A stretch of 64,000 bases of DNA from UBA5420 sp964485345 (lineage in GTDB: Bacteria; Bacillota; Limnochordia; Darwinibacteriales; Darwinibacteriaceae). Location of the stretch: NCBI GenBank assembly GCA_964485345.1, contig CAZAJB010000002.1:1-64000 (forward strand), read 5' to 3'. Position numbers and translations under genes: made by a program. The notes under the pieces were generated by a model, which was given only the letters and a program-made list of their open reading frames with translations, was not told where the DNA came from and made no database searches. Positions 34,057 to 42,524 of the stretch are shown here, one piece after another (positions within the stretch are counted from its first letter, which is position 1; each line of letters opens with the position of its first letter).

Positions 34057-35118
34057 ATGGCAAAAGTTTTAATGAAAGGGAATGAAGCCCTATCCGAAGC
34101 TGCCATTCGGGCGGGGTTGAAAGCTTTTTATGGCTATCCTATTACACCTCAGAATGAGGTTCCTGCCTATATGGCAGAGCATCTGCCACTGCGAGGCGGC
34201 GTTTATTTGCAGGCAGAGAGCGAAGTCGCGGCTATCAACATGGTTTACGGCGCCGCTGGTGCAGGAGTACGAGTCATGACTTCCTCATCGAGCCCTGGCA
34301 TCAGCCTGAAGCAAGAGGGAATCTCCTACATTGCTGCTGCGCAACTACCCTGCCTCATTGTGAACGTGGTTCGTAACGGCCCAGGTCTAGGTGGAATTCA
34401 ACCTGCGCAAGGCGACTATTTTCAGGCTGTAAAGGGTGGAGGACATGGGGACTACCGCATGATCGTTCTCGCCCCTGGAAATGTGCAAGAAATGGCTGAT
34501 CTAACCACCCTTGCCTTTGATCTTGCTGATAAATGGCGTAACCCAGCGATGATACTGAGCGACGGTATCTTGGGGCAAATGATGGAGCCCGTAGTCTTTG
34601 CAGAGAATGGGGAAGCGCCACAGTTTGAAAAACCGTGGGCAACAACTGGCGCGGTCAACCGCGAGCGCAATATCGTAAATTCACTAGATATCATTGCGGA
34701 AAAGGCCGAAAAGAACATGATCAAGTTGCTCGAGAAGTATGAGAGCATTAAAGAAGAGGAAGTACGCTGGCAAGAGCATGATACCGAAGATGCCGATGTG
34801 ATTCTCGTAGGGTATGGAACGTCAGCCCGTGTAGCCCGTTCGGCCATGGAACTTGCTCGCAAAGAAGGCTTGAAGGTGGGCTTATTTAGGCCCATCACCC
34901 TGTGGCCGTTCCCAGAGAAACGTCTGGCAGAGCTAGCTCAGCCTGGCAGAAGCTTCTTAGCCGTGGAAATGAGTGCAGGCCAGATGATTGAGGATGTACG
35001 CCTGTCGGTAAACGGAATTAGCCCCGTCTATCTGAGCAATCGCCTGGGCGGCATGGTTCCGACTCCCGAGGATGTCTTAGGGAAGATACGTGAGATTCTT
35101 GAAGGGAGGGTCAACTAG
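34057..35118 (+). CDS. vorB: 2-oxoacid:ferredoxin oxidoreductase alpha subunit (VorB-like)
   Basis: Pyrimidine-binding subunit of an enzyme that oxidatively decarboxylates 2-oxoacids to acyl-CoA with ferredoxin. The 353-residue protein has the N-terminal KGNEALSEAAIRAGLKAFYGYPITPQNE (conserved GYPITP), the SSSPGISLKQEGISY segment, GPGLGGIQPAQGDYFQAVKG, and a C-terminal transketolase-like domain (GLFRPITLWPFPEKRL). Similarity of style and length is to 3-methyl-2-oxobutanoate forms. It overlaps the beta subunit by 1 nt. Confidence 0.93.
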   Translation: MAKVLMKGNEALSEAAIRAGLKAFYGYPITPQNEVPAYMAEHLPLRGGVYLQAESEVAAINMVYGAAGAGVRVMTSSSSPGISLKQEGISYIAAAQLPCLIVNVVRNGPGLGGIQPAQGDYFQAVKGGGHGDYRMIVLAPGNVQEMADLTTLAFDLADKWRNPAMILSDGILGQMMEPVVFAENGEAPQFEKPWATTGAVNRERNIVNSLDIIAEKAEKNMIKLLEKYESIKEEEVRWQEHDTEDADVILVGYGTSARVARSAMELARKEGLKVGLFRPITLWPFPEKRLAELAQPGRSFLAVEMSAGQMIEDVRLSVNGISPVYLSNRLGGMVPTPEDVLGKIREILEGRVN

Positions 35119-35870
35119 TGAAAACTGTCTTTCAGAAACCTGAAGCATTGACGGATATGCCCATGCACTATTGTCCTGGTTGTACCCATGGTATTATCCA
35201 TCGCCTGGTTGCCGAAGCCATTGATAGTCTTGGAATTCGAGAACAGACTATTGGCGTGGCCAGCGTTGGCTGTTCCGTCTTTTCCTATGATTATTTCAAC
35301 TGTGATATGCAGCAAGCAGCCCATGGTAGAGCTCCTGCAGTGGCCACCGGCATCAAGAGAGTTTTGCCTGAATCCATGGTCTTCACCTACCAAGGCGACG
35401 GCGATCTGGCCTCCATCGGTATGGCTGAGATTGTTCATGCCGCGGCACGGAGCGAGAATATCACAGTGGTTTTCGTCAACAATGCCATTTATGGAATGAC
35501 CAGCGGCCAGATGGCTCCAACCTCGCTGATCGGACAGAAAACTGTCACATCCCCTAGGGGCCGCACCATAGAGGAAATGGGATATCCCATCAAGATGTGC
35601 GAGTTGTTGGCAACCATGGAAGGGCCAGCCTATCTATCTCGCGTTTCGACTCATGATTCTCGGCACGTTCTTCAAGCCGGCAAGGCCATCAAGAAAGCCT
35701 TTGAAATGCAGCAACAAAAGAAGGGTTTCGCCATGGTAGAAGTGTTATCGACCTGTTCCGTAAACTGGGGTATGACTCCTAATAAAGCACTGGGCTGGCT
35801 CGAAGAAAATATGGTCCCCTATTATCCTCTCGGTGTGTACAAAGATATCACAGCAAAGGAGGGTAACTAA
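35118..35870 (+). CDS. 2-oxoacid:ferredoxin oxidoreductase beta subunit (TPP-binding)
   Basis: The 250-residue TPP domain subunit. Cofactor motifs: YCPGCTHGIIHRLVAEAI, GVASVGCSVF, FTYQGDGDLASIGMAEIVHA (the GDG...N TPP/Mg motif, with FVNNAIYGMTSGQ). GTG 35118 overlaps the alpha stop codon. One operon with alpha, gamma and delta. Confidence 0.94.
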   Translation: MKTVFQKPEALTDMPMHYCPGCTHGIIHRLVAEAIDSLGIREQTIGVASVGCSVFSYDYFNCDMQQAAHGRAPAVATGIKRVLPESMVFTYQGDGDLASIGMAEIVHAAARSENITVVFVNNAIYGMTSGQMAPTSLIGQKTVTSPRGRTIEEMGYPIKMCELLATMEGPAYLSRVSTHDSRHVLQAGKAIKKAFEMQQQKKGFAMVEVLSTCSVNWGMTPNKALGWLEENMVPYYPLGVYKDITAKEGN

Positions 35871-36400
35871 TGGCTGACATCATTATTGCAGGATTTGGTG
35901 GCCAAGGTGTCTTGGTACTTGGTCAAATGATTACCTATTCGGGCATGCTCGAAGACAAAGCTGTCTCGTGGTTTCCGTCCTATGGACCAGAACAGCGCGG
36001 CGGAACCTGTAACTGCTCCGTTGTGATCGCAGAGGAAGAGATTGGTTCTCCCCTCGTAACGGTACCGACCACCGCCATTGTCATGAATGCTCCCTCCTTC
36101 GATCGGTTTGAACCAACGGTGGGCAAGGATGGCCTTCTGATCTACAACTCGTCGCTCATTGACAAAAAATCGGAGCGTGATGACATTCGAGTGATTGCTG
36201 TTCCCGCCAATGAGATTGCTGAGGAACTGGGCAATGCCAGGGTCGCAAATATGGTCCTTTTGGGGACTCTGATTGAAGCCACGAATGTAGTCAAGACCGA
36301 AAGCGTTGAAGAGGCTTTGAAAAACGTACTTTCGGAACGCCATCACGACTTGATTCCCTTGAACATGCAAGCTTTGGAGCGAGGACGGGCATACCAATAG
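35870..36400 (+). CDS. 2-oxoacid:ferredoxin oxidoreductase gamma subunit
   Basis: The 176-residue gamma domain (POR/KOR gamma family). Characteristic beginning DIIIAGFGGQGVLVLGQMI and the SWFPSYGPEQRGGTCNCSVVI segment. ATG 35870 overlaps the beta stop. Completes a four-subunit enzyme, order delta-alpha-beta-gamma. Confidence 0.94.
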   Translation: MADIIIAGFGGQGVLVLGQMITYSGMLEDKAVSWFPSYGPEQRGGTCNCSVVIAEEEIGSPLVTVPTTAIVMNAPSFDRFEPTVGKDGLLIYNSSLIDKKSERDDIRVIAVPANEIAEELGNARVANMVLLGTLIEATNVVKTESVEEALKNVLSERHHDLIPLNMQALERGRAYQ

Positions 36401-36425
36401 CAAATCCCTAGGGGAGGCTGTTGGT

Positions 36426-37493
36426 GTGGAGTGTTCTGTTCAATGGGGGGTTGTACACACTGTACGCAATTTTCAAGGTAGGCAGGAACTTGTGGTTGAG
36501 GTCGGTTCTACATGCTCTAGGGCCATGAACTACCCTGACCTGACAGGGGTCTGCCAACCTGGTGATCGAGTTTTGCTTAACACAACTGCAGAACTCCTCC
36601 AGCTCGGTACTGGAGGATGGCACTACGTTCTCGCCGTACATGGGCGGGAACGTAGTCTTTCTAAAATGGGACATATCATGAAGCTTCGCTACACACCGCT
36701 GCAGGGGCGTACTTTGTCCGTGGAAGAACCAGACAGTCCCTACCACGAAGTGATGGAGCGAGCAGATTCCTTGCACGGTTTACCCGTAGCGGTGGGGAGT
36801 CTTCATAGTATGTTAGCGCCTTTCGCTTGGACAGTCCATCACGCAGGACAGGTCAGACGCTTAGCCTATCTCATGAGTGATGGAGCTGCATTACCCTTAG
36901 GCTTTAGTAGAGTTGTCAGCGCGCTGAAAACCAGGGGTTTAGTCCATAAAACCATCACCTTTGGCCATGCCTTTGGAGGTGATCTGGAGGCGGTTAACAT
37001 CTATAGCGCGCTGTTGGCCGCCAAACATGTGGCAAAAGCTGATCTGGCTGTGGTTCTCATGGGACCCGGCGTCGTTGGCACCGAGACCACCTGGGGAACA
37101 ACGGCTCTAGAACAAGGGGTTTTTCTCAATGCCGTTCTCCAATTAGGAGGTGCAGCAGTTGCCATTCCTCGCCTCAGCGAAAAAGACTCTAGAGAGCGGC
37201 ACCAAGGCATTAGCCACCATACGCGCACAGTGCTTTCCAAGGTAGTACAAGGCCCAGTGTATGTACCTATGCCAGATTACTACCTGACGCTTTTTACTGA
37301 TCCAAATCATACAGCAGAGTTAGGCCAGCACGTCAGCTGGGAGGGGACGGCAGACAGCTATGCAAACCTCTCTCAGGCTGGCCTTGAGTTCTCCACCATG
37401 GGTCGGGGGCCAGCGGATGACCCGCTTTTTTTCCACGGTGTCCTAGCAAGCGCACAATTCTGTCTACGCCTGCTGCAAGCAGTGGAGACATAA
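36426..37493 (+). CDS. DUF3866 family protein
   Basis: A 355-residue soluble protein of uncharacterised family DUF3866, seen in Firmicutes and Actinobacteria. Visible conserved segments: GHIMKLRYTPLQGRTLSVEE, YLMSDGAALPLGFS, TFGHAFGGDLEAVNIYSAL, VVLMGPGVVGTETTWGTTAL and SHHTRTVLSKV. GTG 36426 follows AGGGGAGG. It lies 25 nt after the oxidoreductase gamma subunit and may be co-transcribed, but nothing in the sequence reveals an activity. Confidence 0.85.
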   Translation: MECSVQWGVVHTVRNFQGRQELVVEVGSTCSRAMNYPDLTGVCQPGDRVLLNTTAELLQLGTGGWHYVLAVHGRERSLSKMGHIMKLRYTPLQGRTLSVEEPDSPYHEVMERADSLHGLPVAVGSLHSMLAPFAWTVHHAGQVRRLAYLMSDGAALPLGFSRVVSALKTRGLVHKTITFGHAFGGDLEAVNIYSALLAAKHVAKADLAVVLMGPGVVGTETTWGTTALEQGVFLNAVLQLGGAAVAIPRLSEKDSRERHQGISHHTRTVLSKVVQGPVYVPMPDYYLTLFTDPNHTAELGQHVSWEGTADSYANLSQAGLEFSTMGRGPADDPLFFHGVLASAQFCLRLLQAVET

Positions 37494-37532
37494 CCAAAGG
37501 CGCGGTTGTGATCGTCTGGGACAAGCGTATTT

Positions 37533-37709
37533 CGAACCCATGTGCCCCTTTGTGCTCCTCCCCAGGGGACTTCTCGCAGCATTGGTGAATTGATCCGAAG
37601 GCTAGGAACAGAAATCAAGATCTTGTATACTGTATCCCTAGATGGGATTTCCGAAGCAGTAGGCGGAGGAGGAAAACACCGCAGGGTAACGAAGGCTACA
37701 TAGGGTTTG
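37533..37709 (+). ncRNA. Candidate structured RNA (6S-like architecture, or mRNA leader)
   Basis: The 232-nt non-coding gap before the histidine phosphatase can fold into one long arm. CGAACCC-ATGTG (37533-37544) pairs with the segment 37697-37709 (CTACAT-A-GGGTTTG, one bulged A). GTG and CTCCTCC (37552-37561) pair with GGAGGAG (37665-37671) and CAC (37677-37679). The distal arm pairs GATCC/GGATT, CTAGG/CCTAG (37602-37606 with 37637-37641), ACAG/CTGT and CAAG/CTTG. Between closing and distal arms lies a large open bubble (37562-37591 and 37650-37664). Closing stem, bubble and distal arm in about 177 nt is the 6S RNA plan, but no sequence signature confirms it and the 3' strand lies next to the downstream ribosome site, so a cis-regulatory leader is equally possible. 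Confidence 0.4.
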
Positions 37710-37725
37710 GAAAGGAATAAATATA

Positions 37726-38349
37726 ATGAGTGAGAAGACAATTATCCTAGTTAGGCACGGGGAGACGCTCTGGAATAAAGAGAGGCGCTATCAAGGGCAA
37801 ATGGATAGTCCTCTGTCTCCTGCAGGCGTCACCCAGGCGGAGCAAGTCGCCACCTTCCTAAGTACTCGTCCCATTGATGCAGTGTACAGTAGTGATCTGC
37901 AGCGGGCTTTGCTTACGGCTGAAAGCATTGCCAAGCATCATCAACTGAGACCCGTGGTGGATCAACGCTTGCGCGAGATGTCCTTTGGTGTCTGGGAGGG
38001 ATTAACCCGGGAAGAGGTGAGGGAGCAATATCCTGATCTTTGGCTGAGAAGGGGAGTCCATCACCTCACTACGAGGATCCCCCAAGGGGAACTCCCGGGT
38101 GAGGTTGTAGAGCGCTTTAAGAGTTTCCTTGCGGAACTTACTTCCGACTCAAAGCAGCAGACCATCGTCGTTGTTTCTCACGGAGGTGCTCTGCGCTTAA
38201 TTCTTGCTTCCCTCCTTGGTATGCCTCTAGAAGGATCCTCCTGTCTCAGACAGAGCAACACAGGTGTCTCCGAAGTAGTCTTTAAGGCACATCGACAAAA
38301 CCACCCCTGGGAAGTGGTCTGCATGAATGCCACAGGTCATCTCGGATAA
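37726..38349 (+). CDS. Histidine phosphatase family protein (phosphoglycerate-mutase-like)
   Basis: The 207-residue protein has the catalytic RHG motif (ILVRHGETLWNKERRYQGQ), the second arginine/glutamate region (VYSSDLQRALLTAESIA, LREMSFGVWEG) and the late histidine in VVVSHGGALRLIL. Family members include phosphoglycerate mutase, alpha-ribazole phosphatase (CobC) and broad-specificity phosphatases, which cannot be separated by eye. It is preceded by the structured region 37533-37709; GGAAAGG provides the ribosome site. Confidence 0.9.
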   Translation: MSEKTIILVRHGETLWNKERRYQGQMDSPLSPAGVTQAEQVATFLSTRPIDAVYSSDLQRALLTAESIAKHHQLRPVVDQRLREMSFGVWEGLTREEVREQYPDLWLRRGVHHLTTRIPQGELPGEVVERFKSFLAELTSDSKQQTIVVVSHGGALRLILASLLGMPLEGSSCLRQSNTGVSEVVFKAHRQNHPWEVVCMNATGHLG

Positions 38350-38350
38350 C

Positions 38351-38377
38351 ATATTCTCCTTCAGCAAAGCATAGGGT
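38351..38377 (+). promoter_or_regulatory. Candidate SigE-type promoter for spoIIM
   Basis: ACATATT (ATATT at 38351-38355), a 14-nt spacer, CATAGGGT (38370-38377). This resembles the mother-cell SigE pattern (KMATATT, 14, CATACAnT), with the last -10 bases off consensus. spoIIM is a SigE gene in Bacillus. Confidence 0.45.
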
Positions 38378-38410
38378 TAGGAAAATGCATGAGCTTGTGA
38401 GGTGTAGAAT

Positions 38411-39061
38411 ATGTTTATTGCCGGGGCCTTCGGTGAGTTGATAGGTAAGTACTTTTTGCGTCATCTTCCACTGTATTTGGCACTCATTTTGCTATTTGCG
38501 TTCGGGTTAGGCTTTGGAGCCGTGGCAACGCAGAAGCTTTCACCAGTGCAAAAGGATGACTTAGCCAGTTATATAGCGGGTGTTTATACCTCCTTAGGTG
38601 AAGACTATGGTCAGGTTCTGCCGAGGGGCGACGTTTTCTCCCGGACTCTGATGGATAATGTGGTGAAGACAGCTGGCCTAATCTTCCTCTTGGGACTAAC
38701 AGTCATAGGCGCGCCTTTGATCCTGGCCATCGTCTTTGTCAGAGGTTTTGTCTTGGGGTTTACAGTTGGTTTCTTAGTTCAAGAGACCATGGTTCAAGGC
38801 TTGGTCCTCTCAACGACCTGCATTTTACCGCATAACTTGCTTGTTGTCCCGGCAGTACTGATTGTTGCTGGGGGAGCTTTGTCCTTTTCTGCCACGGCCC
38901 TGAAGACACTGCTTGGTCTGTCAAAGGAAGGCATCTATGGCCAGTTTGCCAGCACCACTTTTTTGGCCCTATGTAGCGGAGGCCTGTTTGTCTTAGCAGC
39001 CCTGATAGAAGCATATCTCACACCAATTCTTGCCCGTTTTGGCAGTGGATTTTTGACCTAA
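38411..39061 (+). CDS. spoIIM: Stage II sporulation protein M
   Basis: Polytopic membrane protein needed with SpoIID and SpoIIP for septal peptidoglycan hydrolysis and forespore engulfment. The 216 residues show five hydrophobic segments, the first at about 16-37 after a short N-terminus, and a soluble extracytoplasmic stretch (AGVYTSLGEDYGQVLPRGDV). The LLGLTVIGAPLILAIVFVRGF and central hydrophobic pattern match the SpoIIM/DUF95 family. It lies directly upstream of xerD. Confidence 0.88.
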   Translation: MFIAGAFGELIGKYFLRHLPLYLALILLFAFGLGFGAVATQKLSPVQKDDLASYIAGVYTSLGEDYGQVLPRGDVFSRTLMDNVVKTAGLIFLLGLTVIGAPLILAIVFVRGFVLGFTVGFLVQETMVQGLVLSTTCILPHNLLVVPAVLIVAGGALSFSATALKTLLGLSKEGIYGQFASTTFLALCSGGLFVLAALIEAYLTPILARFGSGFLT

Positions 39062-39075
39062 AAGGGGGATTGGGC

Positions 39076-39981
39076 ATGATGTCGTCCCAGGTTTTTGATG
39101 ATTACTATTCGTATCTCAGTATTGAGAAAGGGCTTTCCGCTAATACTGTACAAGCCTACGTTAGCGACCTTCGCCAGTTCCGTGAATTCCTCGGGAAAGA
39201 AGCCCTCTCTCTTGACGATGTCAAACCACCGCACATAGCTTTGTATCTGAAGGAACTGGAAAGAGCATCAATCAAGGCACGTTCAAGGGCTCGTAAAGTA
39301 TCGGCCTTGCGGAGCTTTTTTGATTACTTAGTGGATGAGCAGGTTGTTTTGCATAACCCCTGTGCCTATCTGACAGCGCCGAAATTGGCAGCGACATTGC
39401 CTCGAGTCCTGAGCGAGCAAGAGGTTATTGCCCTTTTGGGTGCGCCTCGCTTGGACAAACCGTCGGGCTATCGCGATCGAGCCATGCTGGAGGTCTTGTA
39501 TGGCTGTGGCCTAAGGGTATCAGAACTCGTGGGCTTGGATGTGGGAGACCTTGATGAACTAGGATTTGTCCGCTGTCTGGGCAAGGGCAACAAAGAACGC
39601 ATCATTCCTTTGGGAAGCCATGGCCTTAGAGCTGCGTCGGATTATCTCCAGTTTGCCAGAGGGCGCCTGGTCACCAATCACAGGGAGCGCGCTCTCTTTG
39701 TAAATGCTCGTGGGAATCGCCTCACAAGGCAGGGTTTCTGGAAAATCCTCAAAGGCTGGGCAAAAGAGGCTGGAATCGAACAAGAGATCTCCCCCCACAT
39801 GCTGCGGCATTCCTTTGCCACCCATCTCTTGCGGCATGGGGCTGATTTACGATCGGTTCAGGAAATGCTCGGGCATGCCGATTTAACTACTACGCAGATA
39901 TACACCCATTTGGATAAGGGCCACTTGCGAGACGTCTATGTCAGGACGCATCCAAGAGCGGTGAAGGAGGACGAAAAATGA
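39076..39981 (+). CDS. xerD: Site-specific tyrosine recombinase XerD
   Basis: Resolves chromosome dimers at dif. The 301-residue protein has an N-terminal SAM-like core-binding domain (YYSYLSIEKGLSANTVQAYV) and a catalytic domain with the Arg of YGCGLRVSELVGLD, HMLRHSFATHLLRHG (H-x-x-R), GHADLTTTQIYTH (H and nucleophile Tyr). ATG 39076 is 7 nt after AAAGGGGG. Its end overlaps deoB by 4 nt, as in Bacillus. Confidence 0.95.
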   Translation: MMSSQVFDDYYSYLSIEKGLSANTVQAYVSDLRQFREFLGKEALSLDDVKPPHIALYLKELERASIKARSRARKVSALRSFFDYLVDEQVVLHNPCAYLTAPKLAATLPRVLSEQEVIALLGAPRLDKPSGYRDRAMLEVLYGCGLRVSELVGLDVGDLDELGFVRCLGKGNKERIIPLGSHGLRAASDYLQFARGRLVTNHRERALFVNARGNRLTRQGFWKILKGWAKEAGIEQEISPHMLRHSFATHLLRHGADLRSVQEMLGHADLTTTQIYTHLDKGHLRDVYVRTHPRAVKEDEK

Positions 39982-41147
39982 AGCGGATTGCTATCTTAGT
40001 GCTGGATAGTGTAGGTGTTGGTGCATTGCCCGACGCCCATCTTTATGGTGATGAAGGAAGCAATACCTTAGGGCACGTGGCTAAAGCCGTGGGAGGACTC
40101 CAGATGCCCAACGCCAAGGTGCTTGGCCTTGGTAACATTATTCCAGTTGAGGGAGTAGCGCCCCTAGAAACGCCCCAAGGTGCCTGGGGCAAGATGGCAC
40201 AGGTATCGAAGGGGAAGGATACCACTACAGGTCATTGGGAAATAGCGGGCCTAAACCTGGAAGCGCCTTTTCCAACCTATGCGGATGGTTTTCCAGCGGA
40301 AATTCTTGTAGCCTTTGAAGAGAAGATTGGCCGGAAAACCCTGGGTAATTACCCTGCTTCAGGTACGGCGATTATTGAAGAACTAGGAGCAGAACACATC
40401 AAGACTGGTTTCCCCATAGTCTATACGTCTGCCGACAGTGTTTTTCAGATCGCAGCCCATGAAGATATAGTACCCCTAACGCAGCTTTACGCTTGGTGCG
40501 AGATGGCCAGAGATCTCCTCCAAGGTGATCATGCTGTGGGCAGGGTCATTGCCAGACCCTTCACTGGCGAGGTAGGCTCGCTCAAGCGCACTCCAAATCG
40601 CAAGGATTATAGCCTACCCCCCTTTAAACCAACGATTTTGGACACCCTGACTGAAAACAGCATTCCTGTTTATGGTGTAGGCAAGATTTCGGACATTTTT
40701 GCCGGTCGCGGCATCTCCGCATCCTTTACTGCCAAGAGCAACAAAGAGGTTCTTGATGGAGTTGTGGAGCTTCTTAGGGTGAAGCAAGAGAGCTGCCTGA
40801 TCTTTGCAAACCTGGTGGATTTTGACATGATCTGGGGTCATCGCAACGATGCTGAAGGTTACGGCAGAGGTTTGGAGCAATTCGATCAGCGTTTGCCAGA
40901 GGTTCTAGAGAGGCTTGGCCAAGATGATCTTTTGATCATTGTGGCTGACCATGGTTGTGACCCTACCTTTCCTGGGACGGATCACACCCGGGAGTATGTG
41001 CCGCTTCTGGTTGCCGGTCCGAGAGTTGAAGGCGTAGATCTTGGAACTCGCCGCAGTTTTTCCGATGTGGCAAAGACAATTGCAGAATTCTTCGCTCTAG
41101 AATACGAGACGATTGGTATTAGTTTTTTAACGCAGGTTAGGAATTAA
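39978..41147 (+). CDS. deoB: Phosphopentomutase
   Basis: Interconverts (deoxy)ribose-1- and 5-phosphate in nucleoside salvage. Alkaline-phosphatase-superfamily metal sites are seen in ILVLDSVGVGALPDA, KGKDTTTGHWEIAG, and VADHGCDPTFPGTDHTREYV. The 389 residues are typical. Together with the following pyrimidine phosphorylase it forms a nucleoside catabolism pair inside the sporulation locus, an arrangement common in Firmicutes. Confidence 0.97.
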   Translation: MKRIAILVLDSVGVGALPDAHLYGDEGSNTLGHVAKAVGGLQMPNAKVLGLGNIIPVEGVAPLETPQGAWGKMAQVSKGKDTTTGHWEIAGLNLEAPFPTYADGFPAEILVAFEEKIGRKTLGNYPASGTAIIEELGAEHIKTGFPIVYTSADSVFQIAAHEDIVPLTQLYAWCEMARDLLQGDHAVGRVIARPFTGEVGSLKRTPNRKDYSLPPFKPTILDTLTENSIPVYGVGKISDIFAGRGISASFTAKSNKEVLDGVVELLRVKQESCLIFANLVDFDMIWGHRNDAEGYGRGLEQFDQRLPEVLERLGQDDLLIIVADHGCDPTFPGTDHTREYVPLLVAGPRVEGVDLGTRRSFSDVAKTIAEFFALEYETIGISFLTQVRN

Positions 41148-41163
41148 ATGCGGGGGTGGGGGC

Positions 41164-42480
41164 ATGCATGCTGTTGATCTAATACGAAAAAAACGCAATG
41201 GTGAACGTTTATCCCGAACGGAACTAGAGTTCTTGATGACAGGTTACGTCGCTGGGGAAATCCCTGATTATCAGATGGCGGCATGGAATATGGCTGTGTT
41301 TTTTCGGGGTATGGAGCCCGAAGAGATCACGGATCTGGCGTTGATCATGGCCCATTCTGGTGATACTCTAGATTTACGTGGCATTCGCGGAGTAAAAGTT
41401 GATAAGCATTCCACCGGTGGTGTGGGCGATACGACTACGTTAGTTGTGGCGCCCCTTGTGGCAAGTCTAGGTGTTCCTGTGGCCAAGATGTCCGGACGTG
41501 GTTTAGGACATACAGGCGGTACCGTGGATAAACTCGAGAGCATTCCCGGCTTTCAGGTGAACCTGAGCCCAGCTGACTTCGTCGCTCAGGTCAATCAGAT
41601 TGGGCTTAGCTTGGTTGGTCAAACAGGCCAGTTAGCCCCGGCTGATAAACTCTTGTATGCCCTGCGCGATGTGACGGCGACGGTGGAGTCGATTCCTTTG
41701 ATCGCCTCCTCCATTATGAGCAAAAAAATCGCTGCCGGTGCCGATGGTTTTGTCCTTGATGTTAAGGTGGGAACTGGAGCCTTTATGAAAACGGAAGAGG
41801 ATGCGGTGCAGTTGGCGAGGACCATGGTGCAAATCGGACAACTGGCCGGGCGCGATACTGTGGCCCTGGTCACCGATATGAACCAACCCCTAGGTCGGGC
41901 CATCGGCAATGCACTGGAAGTTAAAGAGGCAATTCTCACTTTGCGGGGCGAGGGACATGAACGCCTGACTGAGCTATGTATCGAACTGTCCACTGAGATG
42001 CTGCTTCTGGCTGGGGCTGCTCACTCTCGAAGTGAAGCGCGCAAGAATCTAGAACAGAGCCTGCGGGATCAGCATGCTTTGCGCAAATTCCAGGAGCTAA
42101 TTGAAGCCCAAGGGGGCGACGCAAGAGTCGTGGAAGACTTGAGCTTATTGCCCCAAGCGAGCTATACGCAGTACATCCGAGCTCCTAGAAGCGGCTATGT
42201 GCAAGGCATAGACCCTCTGGCCATTGGCGTAGCTGCCATGGAACTTGGAGCAGGACGGGAGAATAAAGACACAATCATCGACCTTGCTGTGGGGATCGAA
42301 CTCCGAACTGAGTTGGGAGATTATGTTGAAGAAGGGGCGGTCTTGGCCCAGCTTTTCGCCAATCATGAACAGAAACTTAACAGGGCTTCCTTCCAAGCGG
42401 TGCAGGCGTTTCAGATCGGCGAGACACGGCCCTTGGTACCGCCATTGATTTATCAGAAAATCACTGCTCAGGAGTTATAA
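41164..42480 (+). CDS. pdp: Pyrimidine-nucleoside phosphorylase
   Basis: Phosphorolyses uridine, thymidine and deoxyuridine. The 438 residues contain the phosphate/nucleoside motifs VDKHSTGGVGDTTTLV, KMSGRGLGHTGGTVDKLESI and SSIMSKKIAAGADGFVLDVK, diagnostic of thymidine/pyrimidine phosphorylases. Follows deoB, whose substrate it produces. Confidence 0.96.
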   Translation: MHAVDLIRKKRNGERLSRTELEFLMTGYVAGEIPDYQMAAWNMAVFFRGMEPEEITDLALIMAHSGDTLDLRGIRGVKVDKHSTGGVGDTTTLVVAPLVASLGVPVAKMSGRGLGHTGGTVDKLESIPGFQVNLSPADFVAQVNQIGLSLVGQTGQLAPADKLLYALRDVTATVESIPLIASSIMSKKIAAGADGFVLDVKVGTGAFMKTEEDAVQLARTMVQIGQLAGRDTVALVTDMNQPLGRAIGNALEVKEAILTLRGEGHERLTELCIELSTEMLLLAGAAHSRSEARKNLEQSLRDQHALRKFQELIEAQGGDARVVEDLSLLPQASYTQYIRAPRSGYVQGIDPLAIGVAAMELGAGRENKDTIIDLAVGIELRTELGDYVEEGAVLAQLFANHEQKLNRASFQAVQAFQIGETRPLVPPLIYQKITAQEL

Positions 42481-42524
42481 AGGGTCGCCAGTCCCCATAT
42501 CTATGGTAGTGGGGGTGGTAGACG

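Noticed and set aside
37506..37533. SigA promoter TTGTGA-16-TATTTC driving the structured RNA
   Set aside because: The predicted start would fall inside the closing stem, so it does not produce the folded RNA; hexamers are also weak.
37494..37725. Cobalamin riboswitch before a CobC-like phosphatase
   Set aside because: No B12 box (GCCACTG or similar) and no CCNGGAGACC-type segment could be found.
37494..37725. RNase P RNA or SRP RNA
   Set aside because: Lacks GAGGAAAGTCC and the SRP helix 8 GGAAGG/AGCAG arrangement, and is too short for RNase P RNA.
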